Notes under the pieces: model-generated
The model's input: only the letters and a program-made list of their open reading frames with translations
What the model was told of the DNA's origin: nothing
The model's database searches: none
Program-made: the position numbers and the translations under genes
DNA from: Bacteroidales bacterium
Lineage (GTDB): Bacteria; Bacteroidota; Bacteroidia; Bacteroidales; JAADGE01
DNA: 9,970 nt
Direction of reading: 5' to 3'
NCBI GenBank assembly: GCA_024762915.1
Contig: JANTGL010000080.1
Coordinates: 1 to 9,970 of the forward strand
Part shown: piece after piece, positions 1 to 6,214 of the stretch
Position numbering within the stretch: the first letter of the stretch is position 1
Layout: every line of letters begins with the position of its first letter

Positions 1-51
1 TAAACATGCGGCAGAGTCACCGTGAAATGCATTTAATCCTAATATATACAT
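1..51 (-). CDS. Carbamoyltransferase, NodU/CmcH family (N-terminal 17 codons only)
   Basis: Only the first 17 codons are in the window; the gene continues beyond position 1. The ATG is at 51-49 and the peptide reads MYILGLNAFHGDSAACL. This closely matches the usual start of NodU/CmcH-type O-carbamoyltransferases (ILG-[IL]-[NS]-AF-HGDS-[AS]-A), where the His and Asp belong to the N-terminal ASKHA/Kae1-like half that works with carbamoyl phosphate and ATP. Family members transfer a carbamoyl group to a sugar hydroxyl of Nod factors, antibiotics or surface glycans. The gene starts 46 bp after the stop of the glycosyltransferase on the same strand, so the two are probably co-transcribed in a polysaccharide cluster. 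No Shine-Dalgarno is visible, which is normal in Bacteroidota. The identification rests on a short but distinctive motif. The substrate cannot be inferred. Confidence 0.8.
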   Translation of the reverse strand, partial: MYILGLNAFHGDSAACL

Positions 52-97
52 AATTATATTTTTGTTGAAAAAAATCAGCGTGCTAAAATAAATTATT

Positions 98-1246
98 TTA
101 TGAAAATAAGTTAAGGTAGTCTGAAATTATTTTTTTATCTTCTGAAATTATTTTTGCAAAATTAAACGCATTTTCGGAAATAATATCATATTTTTCTTGT
201 TTCATATCGATGCATTTTTGAATTACAAACTGAAACTTATTTTTATCACTTAAACGAATATCCCAACCGATTTTTTTATCTGCCAAATTTCGCCACGGTG
301 TTTGGTCGCTTGTAATTACGGGACATCCGGCTGCTAAGCTTTCTAAAATGGAATGTCCGAAATTTTCCCCTTTTGAAGGCATAAATGAAACATGATAATC
401 TGAAAATGTTTCGTGGACTTTTGAACTTTCAACAGGACCTTTATAATTAACGAATATATTTTCAGGCAATTTTTCTGTTATTTCTTTACATTTTTGCCAA
501 TATTCATTGTTATAGACAGAACCGTATAAATCAAACTGTATGTTGCCTTTATAATTTCCCGACAACAACATTTGTAAGGCAAAAAGAGTATTTTTTTCGG
601 TTGAAATTCTTGCAATACTTACGAGTTTTAATTTTCCCGGTTCTTTTTCTTTTACCCTGTTTTCGGAATAAACTGTTTTTTTTGGTAAATTAGGAACAAC
701 AATAATGTCTTTGAATTTTCTGATAATTTGTTTTATATCGTCTGCTTCTTTTTTATCGGTTGCCTGAAATATGATGCTTTTATATAAACCAAACATCTTT
801 GCAAATTTCAAAAAAGCGGTCTTTTTAAAATTTTTAGAACTGAAAGCATGCTTTGAAAGCATACCTCTTGAAGCAACAATTATTTTTTTCTTTGTTTTTC
901 TTAAAAGATAAAGCGGAAGAATCGAAAAATAAAAAGAATAAATTCCGTTTATATATACAATATCAAAATCCGTGTTATTAATTAAATTATTTAGTCTTCT
1001 TTTTGTCAGTTTTTCTTTTGAAAAATAATATATCGAAGTATTGTTATTAAATTTTGTCCAAATGTTACTTTCAATATTTTTATACGACTCCTGTTCTAAA
1101 TAATCCGTATCCGTTGTAATAATTTTAAAACTAAAATCATCGGATAAATGTTCAACCATATTGGCAACACTTCTGATGGGTCCGCCTGCTTTATATCCGG
1201 GTAAAAACCAATCGATAAAAATTAATATTTTCTTTTTTTCCGACAT
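98..1246 (-). CDS. GT4-type glycosyltransferase (GT-B fold)
   Basis: A 382-residue cytoplasmic glycosyltransferase, probably moving a sugar from a nucleotide donor onto a growing surface polysaccharide. The N-terminal Rossmann half begins KKKILIFIDWFLPGYKAGGP, with the Gly-Gly loop near residues 21-22 typical of GT4 enzymes. The C-terminal half starts around residues 208-219 (LVSIARISTEKN, the usual first strand and 'R..EKN' segment). It carries the GT4 E-x7-E motif at residues 294-302 (ENFGHSILE), followed by SLAAGCPVITSD. There is no signal peptide or membrane segment, and the length fits the family. An upstream in-frame TTG at 1255 would add three residues, but the ATG at 1246 gives a more natural start. 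The carbamoyltransferase follows 46 bp downstream on the same strand, which supports a role in exopolysaccharide, capsule or O-antigen synthesis. Donor and acceptor sugars cannot be told. Confidence 0.9.
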   Translation of the reverse strand: MSEKKKILIFIDWFLPGYKAGGPIRSVANMVEHLSDDFSFKIITTDTDYLEQESYKNIESNIWTKFNNNTSIYYFSKEKLTKRRLNNLINNTDFDIVYINGIYSFYFSILPLYLLRKTKKKIIVASRGMLSKHAFSSKNFKKTAFLKFAKMFGLYKSIIFQATDKKEADDIKQIIRKFKDIIVVPNLPKKTVYSENRVKEKEPGKLKLVSIARISTEKNTLFALQMLLSGNYKGNIQFDLYGSVYNNEYWQKCKEITEKLPENIFVNYKGPVESSKVHETFSDYHVSFMPSKGENFGHSILESLAAGCPVITSDQTPWRNLADKKIGWDIRLSDKNKFQFVIQKCIDMKQEKYDIISENAFNFAKIISEDKKIISDYLNLFS

Positions 1247-1320
1247 TTCTCGCAATATTAGTAATTATTTTATAATTATTTCCGTTTTTTGCATATTGCC
1301 GTCATAACAAAACCGACTTT
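1247..1320. other. Divergent intergenic region between glycosyltransferase and outer-membrane protein
   Basis: This 74-bp AT-rich gap must hold the start signals of two divergent genes unless the glycosyltransferase is read from elsewhere. I found no exact TAnnTTTG box on either strand. The closest minus-strand match, TAATATTG near 1253-1260, has one mismatch and lies too close to the start codon to serve as its promoter. No hairpin or operator-like palindrome stands out. Confidence 0.4.
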
Positions 1321-4300
1321 TTGAAAAAAGTACTCATAATCATAACATCCATTTTCCTTAACTCTGCGGGTTTCGGTCAAAATTTGAATAATCTTATCAA
1401 AAAAGATCTGATTATTTCAAATGACAGCATTTATATTGATACCTTGAGTATTGTTCCGGAAACATTTATGATTATATATAATGACACGCTTATTTCACAA
1501 AATAATTATACCCTTTTTCCTTCAAAATCTTTATTAATTTTTAATCCTAAAACATTTCAATCCTATAAAAATAAAGTCTGCAAGCTTTCTTACCGTGTTT
1601 TTCCTTATAATTTTTCAAAACCGTTTTATCATCAAACACTCATAGCATCCGATAATAATATTCAACGGCATTATCTGAAAAAATATTCCGATAATCAAGC
1701 TTCCGGTTTCGGCAAGTTTTCAGGATTAAAAAAATCCGGCAGTATTTCAAGAGGAATTACCGTGGGAAATAATCAAAATGCTGGTTTAATTTCGGATTTT
1801 AATCTGCAACTTTCCGGGAAAATAAGCCCGGATATTGAAATACAGGCAAATATTACCGACAGTAATATTCCGATACAAGCTGACGGAAGTTCTCAAAATT
1901 TAAGAGAATTTGATAATGTTTTTATACGACTGACATCTGAAAAAAGTGTCTTGGCTGTCGGTGATTTAATCATAAAACCGACCGAAAGCTATTTTATGAA
2001 ATTCAATAAAAAAGTAAAAGGTGTAAACTTTTCGACTATTCTGAATACAAATAAAAATTATACCGTCCAAACACAAATAAATGCAGCCGTTTCCAAAGGG
2101 AAATATAATAAAATGTCTTTTATCGGAACCGAGGGTAACCAAGGTCCTTATCGTCTGACGGGAAATAACGGAGAACTTTACATTATCGTTCTTTCCGGCA
2201 GCGAGAAAATTTATATTGACGGGAAACTGTTGATACGCGGAAATGAAAATGATTATGTAATCAATTATAACTCAGGCGAATTAACGTTTACATCAAAGCG
2301 AATTATTACAAAAGACAGCCGAATTATTGCCGAATTTGAATATTCCGAAATGAATTATACACGATTTACTGCCGGCAGTTCAACTTCCGTAAAAACAAAA
2401 AAAACAACCTTCTTTTTAAATTTAATTTCCGAACAAGATGCAAAAAATCACGGTTTACGACAAGATTTGAATGATGAGCAAAAATTAATGTTTCATTCAA
2501 TCGGTGATGATATTCAAAATGCATTTGTAAACAGTGCTGTTTTAATTGATACGTTTAATCGGAATGAAGTATTATACAGGAGAAGTGACACTGTCGTACA
2601 AACGACTGTATATCAGAGAATTTACACCTATTCTGCTGACAGCATTAATGCAAAATACAGAGTCAATTTTTCATTTGTGGGAGAACAAAAAGGCAATTAC
2701 AAACGCATTCAAAACGGAGCAAACGGCAAAGTGTATGAATGGATTGCACCTGTTAACGGAATTCCGCAAGGTGATTATGAACCGGTAAAATTACTGATAA
2801 GTCCTAAAAAGAAGCAAATGATTAGTGCCGGAATATTCGGCAAAATTAAAAACGGCAGCAAATATTATATTGAAAGTGCAATAACGAATAATGATATCAA
2901 CACGTTTTCAGAAATTGGCGATAAGGATAATTTCGGCTATGCTTTTAAACTTTCCGGGAGTAAAAATTTATTGAAAAAAGATACATCCGAAAAGTATTTA
3001 GAACTCAATACACATTGGCAATTTACAGATAAACATTTCGATGCTTTTGAACCGTATAAAGCACCTGAATTTGACAGAGATTGGAATTTGTTACCGTCAA
3101 AAGCATTATTTGACGAGCATTTTGCTTCATTAAATTTAAATTGGTTTAACCAAAAAACGGGAAAAGCCGGTTTATCTTCAGATTTATTGGTTCGAAATAA
3201 GTTTTACCTCGGAAACAGAAACAATTTTTTCTTAAATATAGACAAACAAAAAATACTTATTGACATTAATGCCAATCGTTTAACAACAAAAGACACAAGC
3301 AAACAAACTGAATTTATCAAATATTTCGGACATATAGAAGGCAAATTTTCACATTTTAATATCGGGATAAAAAATTCGGGTGAAAAAAACCTGTTTTCAA
3401 GTTCCGTTGATACTCTTGCTAATCAATTTTCTTATCGCTTTAATGAATTTGAAACATATATTCAATCATCAGACAGCTTAAAACACTTATTTTCTTTAAG
3501 TTACATAAACAGAGAAGATTTTTCACCTTTCGAAAATACAATCTCTTATGCATCAACGGCACATAATATTAAGTTTCGAGCTGCATTGTTAAGCTTGAAA
3601 AACCAAACGATTAAAACAACAATAAATTTCAGAAAATTAACAAGCAAAAATCAAATTTTTACAAATATACCCGCAGAAAATACCCTCTCGGGAAGATTAA
3701 ATTATTCATTTAAATTTTTTAAAGGCGCTGTTTCAAACTCAAGTTTTTTGGAACATACAAGCGGTAACGAAGCCGTAAAAGAATTTTCATATTTAGAAGT
3801 TCAAAACGGACAAGGTATTTTTGCTTGGAAAGATTTTAACAACAATCAAATTAAAGAACTTAACGAATTCGTAAAAGCAAATTTTTCCGACGAAGCAAAT
3901 TATATTCGTATTGCTTTGCCTTCATCGGAATATAAAACCGTTTACAATCAATCTGTTTATGAAGTTTTTAATCTGGTGCCTTACCGTATTTGGCATAAAA
4001 AAAGCGGTATAAAAAAAGTATTTTCGATGTTTTCAAATCGTTTTACTTTTAAACTAAACCGAAAAATCGATAATAATGCCGATTATTTTAATCTCATTCT
4101 TCCTGACAGTGTATTAATTTCAAATAACAAAACACTAAAAAATCGATTTACTGTTGACATTTCAAAGTTTAAAACATTAATCAGTTATTCTTATATAAAT
4201 TCAGGAACAAAAAATTTACTTATTAACGGAATTGATACAAGAAGCAATCTGTTTCATACCCTTGAGATAAATAAAAAAATGCAAAGCTTCATTCTTACAA

Positions 4301-4761
4301 ACACCTTTAAATCAGGAAATAAAAAATATTTATCCGAATTTTTCTCGGATAATAATTATTCAATCCGTTATAGTGAAAACGAAACTTCTTTGAATTATCA
4401 AGTTGATAAAAAAAGCACTTTAAAAGGACGTTTTATGATTAAACAAAAACACAATTTAAGCGGAGAAGAAACATTTTCCTCATATACCGCAGGCGGAGAA
4501 TATCAATTTTCAAGTGTCAATCAAGGTCGTTTTCAAGTTCATTTCGACTTTGTAAATATTCGATATAAGGGGCCGTCTGCTTCGGCTATTTCTTATGAAA
4601 TACTGGAAGGTTTGCAAAGCGGAAAAAACTATTTGTGGACGGTGCAATGGTATAAAAAGTTGACAAATGCACTTCAAATAGAATTTAATTATTCCGGGCG
4701 AAAAACCGAAGAAAGTAAAATTATTCATACCGGCGGAATGAGTATTCGCGCATTTTTTTAA
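1321..4761 (+). CDS. Probable outer-membrane beta-barrel protein, unnamed Bacteroidota family
   Basis: This is an 1146-residue exported protein of unknown function. The start is TTG at 1321: the frame opens only at 1276 after a stop, has no ATG before residue 50, and this TTG yields a good signal peptide (two lysines, a hydrophobic core, then AGFGQ near residue 20). Residues 20-110 look like a beta-sandwich, including SYRVFPYNFSKP (90-101). A conserved-looking block spans about 140-204, with GSISRGITVGNNQN and later PIQADGSSQNLREFDNVFIR. A second lies at about 295-350 (EKIYIDGKLLIRGNENDYVI, then ITKDSRIIAEFEYSEMNY). Residues 836-850 hold WKDFNNNQIKELNEF, an acidic/Asn loop that could bind calcium but is not a canonical EF-hand. 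The rest is rich in alternating polar and aromatic residues, and the protein ends in ...SIRAFF, a C-terminal Phe typical of outer-membrane barrels. I recall similar unnamed proteins in Bacteroidota but no established function. A secretion or envelope-assembly role would be a guess. Confidence 0.8.
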   Translation: MKKVLIIITSIFLNSAGFGQNLNNLIKKDLIISNDSIYIDTLSIVPETFMIIYNDTLISQNNYTLFPSKSLLIFNPKTFQSYKNKVCKLSYRVFPYNFSKPFYHQTLIASDNNIQRHYLKKYSDNQASGFGKFSGLKKSGSISRGITVGNNQNAGLISDFNLQLSGKISPDIEIQANITDSNIPIQADGSSQNLREFDNVFIRLTSEKSVLAVGDLIIKPTESYFMKFNKKVKGVNFSTILNTNKNYTVQTQINAAVSKGKYNKMSFIGTEGNQGPYRLTGNNGELYIIVLSGSEKIYIDGKLLIRGNENDYVINYNSGELTFTSKRIITKDSRIIAEFEYSEMNYTRFTAGSSTSVKTKKTTFFLNLISEQDAKNHGLRQDLNDEQKLMFHSIGDDIQNAFVNSAVLIDTFNRNEVLYRRSDTVVQTTVYQRIYTYSADSINAKYRVNFSFVGEQKGNYKRIQNGANGKVYEWIAPVNGIPQGDYEPVKLLISPKKKQMISAGIFGKIKNGSKYYIESAITNNDINTFSEIGDKDNFGYAFKLSGSKNLLKKDTSEKYLELNTHWQFTDKHFDAFEPYKAPEFDRDWNLLPSKALFDEHFASLNLNWFNQKTGKAGLSSDLLVRNKFYLGNRNNFFLNIDKQKILIDINANRLTTKDTSKQTEFIKYFGHIEGKFSHFNIGIKNSGEKNLFSSSVDTLANQFSYRFNEFETYIQSSDSLKHLFSLSYINREDFSPFENTISYASTAHNIKFRAALLSLKNQTIKTTINFRKLTSKNQIFTNIPAENTLSGRLNYSFKFFKGAVSNSSFLEHTSGNEAVKEFSYLEVQNGQGIFAWKDFNNNQIKELNEFVKANFSDEANYIRIALPSSEYKTVYNQSVYEVFNLVPYRIWHKKSGIKKVFSMFSNRFTFKLNRKIDNNADYFNLILPDSVLISNNKTLKNRFTVDISKFKTLISYSYINSGTKNLLINGIDTRSNLFHTLEINKKMQSFILTNTFKSGNKKYLSEFFSDNNYSIRYSENETSLNYQVDKKSTLKGRFMIKQKHNLSGEETFSSYTAGGEYQFSSVNQGRFQVHFDFVNIRYKGPSASAISYEILEGLQSGKNYLWTVQWYKKLTNALQIEFNYSGRKTEESKIIHTGGMSIRAFF

Positions 4762-4776
4762 AACCGATATATTTAA

Positions 4777-4784
4777 TACTTTTG
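4777..4784 (+). promoter_or_regulatory. Possible Bacteroidota -7 promoter element (TACTTTTG)
   Basis: TACTTTTG matches the phylum's TAnnTTTG -7 consensus exactly. It sits in the gap after the outer-membrane protein gene, about 150 bp before the next ATG. No good TTG-type -33 element is seen at the right distance; the sequence there is a T run from the end of the previous gene. If active, transcription would begin near 4790 and give a leader of about 145 nt ahead of the gene at 4937. An 8-bp degenerate match in AT-rich DNA can occur by chance. Confidence 0.35.
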
Positions 4785-4847
4785 TCATACAACACTTAAA
4801 AACATCAAAATGAAACATCCCCGGCTAAAGATTAAACTCGCAAAAGA

Positions 4848-4940
4848 ATGCTTATAGCTTATAAGAAACAAGAAAGATTAATCAAAATTGCAACCGGATG
4901 TTCCTATATGACCATTAAAATTATAAAAATAAACATATGA
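4848..4940 (+). CDS. Doubtful 30-codon ORF overlapping the next start (ATGA)
   Basis: ATG at 4848 opens a 30-codon frame whose TGA (4938-4940) overlaps the ATG of the following gene as ATGA, an arrangement often linked to translational coupling. The peptide is basic, beginning MLIAYKKQERLIKIATGCSY, and has no signal peptide. A second ATG at 4810 begins MKHPRLKIKLAK and stops after 15 codons. One extra A in the run at 4842-4845 would join it to the 4848 frame, giving about 43 residues. I recognise no family. It may be a real small protein, a remnant, or chance in a leader region; the gap also shows weak inverted repeats. Confidence 0.2.
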   Translation: MLIAYKKQERLIKIATGCSYMTIKIIKINI

Positions 4941-5950
4941 AACATTTATTTTTTGGAATTTGTCTGATATTCAGTCCTTTCGTGTCTTTTTCTCAAAAAA
5001 CGATAACACTTCCTAAAGATATGTTTCAAATTTCAAATCGAAAATTTTATGTTACGGAAGTAATTGACAAGAGAAAAAATAAAAAATTTATCGGCGAATT
5101 ATGGACCGGAGCATTCAAAAAAACGGATAAAATAACGATTGAAGGCGGTATTGATCATTATCTTCAAAACTGGTTTTTATCAAATTTCCCGAAAACTTCC
5201 GATCAACAAAAACCGGTACAAGTTCTTATTAAAAATATTTCAATAAATCAATCGGCTTCATATTCGGAAGAAACAGGTGAAGCTTTTGCAGAATTTGAAT
5301 TTGTTGACATTTTGGATTATAAGTATAAATTTTATTCGAAAATCAGTGAAAAAACAGATGATGCTTTTTCTTCCCATCCGCAAAGATTAATGAGTGTTTT
5401 TAGAGATTGTGTCATAAAATTTAATAACAGTATTCCCGATAACAATTCTCAAGTCGTTAAAACAGAAGATGATGCCGTAGAAATTGTTTTTAATAATAAT
5501 GACCAAACTTCAAATCCTGAGAAATATACTGAAAAACCGGAAAAAATTCGCTCCGATAATAACAGAAATGTCATTGCAATCGGATATCAAATAGGCGGTT
5601 ACACTCTTTTAGGTGTTGATTATGAAGTACGGGTACTTGATTATGTCGGAATTCATTTCGGTGCAGGGTTTTTAGGATATACGGCAGGCCTTAAAATACA
5701 TACCAATAAAACAAAGAACAGTATGTTTTTTAATGCCAGTTGGAAGGATACCGGTTTAGGTTTAATGAACGGTTTTGCATTGGAAGCCGGTGACCGGTGG
5801 ATATGGTCGAAAAAAAGGGATTTCGGTCTTTATTATCAAGCAGGTATTTTTGCAATAAACCACATTGACAGTGATTTTGAATCCGTATTATTTAGTTCCG
5901 GATATACACCGCAAGTTATTTTTTCTGTGGGAGTCGGTCTAAGTTGGTAA
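4937..5950 (+). CDS. Exported two-domain protein with C-terminal barrel-like domain
   Basis: A 337-residue protein of unknown function, probably in the outer membrane. Residues 1-20 form a signal peptide ending VSFSQ. Residues 24-165 make a mixed alpha/beta domain with VIDKRKNKKFIGEL (42-55). This resembles N-terminal domains I have seen in Bacteroidota proteins with a 'D.R....IG' signature, but I know no name for them. Residues 166-210 are a polar, Asn/Glu-rich linker. Residues 212-337 look like a small beta-barrel: alternating hydrophobic and Gly-rich strands such as IAIGYQIGGYTLLGVDYEVR (213-232) and VGIHFGAGFLGYTAGLKIH (237-255), ending in VGVGLSW with a terminal aromatic residue, as barrels do. 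The cysteine at position 9 lies in the signal core without a lipobox, so this is not an obvious lipoprotein. It follows the large outer-membrane protein gene on the same strand after a 175-bp gap with a possible promoter. The stop at 5948 overlaps the open frame of the broken small gene behind it. Confidence 0.75.
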   Translation: MKHLFFGICLIFSPFVSFSQKTITLPKDMFQISNRKFYVTEVIDKRKNKKFIGELWTGAFKKTDKITIEGGIDHYLQNWFLSNFPKTSDQQKPVQVLIKNISINQSASYSEETGEAFAEFEFVDILDYKYKFYSKISEKTDDAFSSHPQRLMSVFRDCVIKFNNSIPDNNSQVVKTEDDAVEIVFNNNDQTSNPEKYTEKPEKIRSDNNRNVIAIGYQIGGYTLLGVDYEVRVLDYVGIHFGAGFLGYTAGLKIHTNKTKNSMFFNASWKDTGLGLMNGFALEAGDRWIWSKKRDFGLYYQAGIFAINHIDSDFESVLFSSGYTPQVIFSVGVGLSW

Positions 5951-6160
5951 ATTTAATTCAAAATAATGATATCTTGTTAATTATCCCGGAAACACCTTAT
6001 GTTTTGATATCGGTGAAAGACTAAAAATTAAAATACCGAACAATCCAAATCTCGAAAGAAAATTTCTGTTAAATAGTTTTTTATATAAATGATTCTGAAA
6101 ATGAATCAATCGGTATAATTTATCAAAAAAATTAATTTCACTGTTGAACTTATTCCGTAA
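5944..6160 (+). pseudogene. Small broken gene, product unknown, three homopolymer frameshifts
   Basis: No uninterrupted gene exists here, but one coherent reading of about 71 codons appears after three single-base corrections, all in homopolymers: one T missing from the run at 6002-6005, one extra T at 6077-6082, and one extra A at 6125-6131. The pieces read NNDILLIIPETPYV, then FDIGERLKIKIPNNPNLERK, then SFYINDSENESIGIIYQK, then INFTVELIP with TAA at 6158-6160. The stop lies five bases before the terminator stem. The composition looks like a soluble, beta-rich protein; I do not recognise it. The start is unclear: the frame is open back into the end of the preceding gene, with TTG at 5944, and an out-of-frame ATG lies at 5966. 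The large genes around it show no frameshifts, which favours real decay over sequencing error. Coincidental open frames remain possible. Confidence 0.4.
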
Positions 6161-6165
6161 AATTA

Positions 6166-6195
6166 AAAAAGAGTGACGGTTAAATCACTCTTTTT
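6166..6195. terminator. Bidirectional intrinsic terminator between convergent genes
   Basis: A perfect 11-bp stem, AAAAAGAGTGA (6166-6176) with TCACTCTTTTT (6185-6195), encloses an 8-nt loop. The A and T runs give a U tract after the stem in both directions. It lies 20 bp after the stop of the 1236-residue minus-strand gene, and just after the TAA at 6158-6160 that ends the broken plus-strand gene. It can therefore end transcription from both sides. Confidence 0.85.
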
Positions 6196-6214
6196 AATGT
6201 GAAATAATATTTAA

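Noticed and set aside
2546..2788. 80-codon plus-strand ORF
   Set aside because: Lies wholly inside the 1146-residue gene in another frame, with no family resemblance and no start signals; a shadow frame.
4510..4818. 102-codon minus-strand ORF over the end of the outer-membrane protein gene
   Set aside because: Antisense to well-supported coding sequence, odd composition and no recognisable domain.
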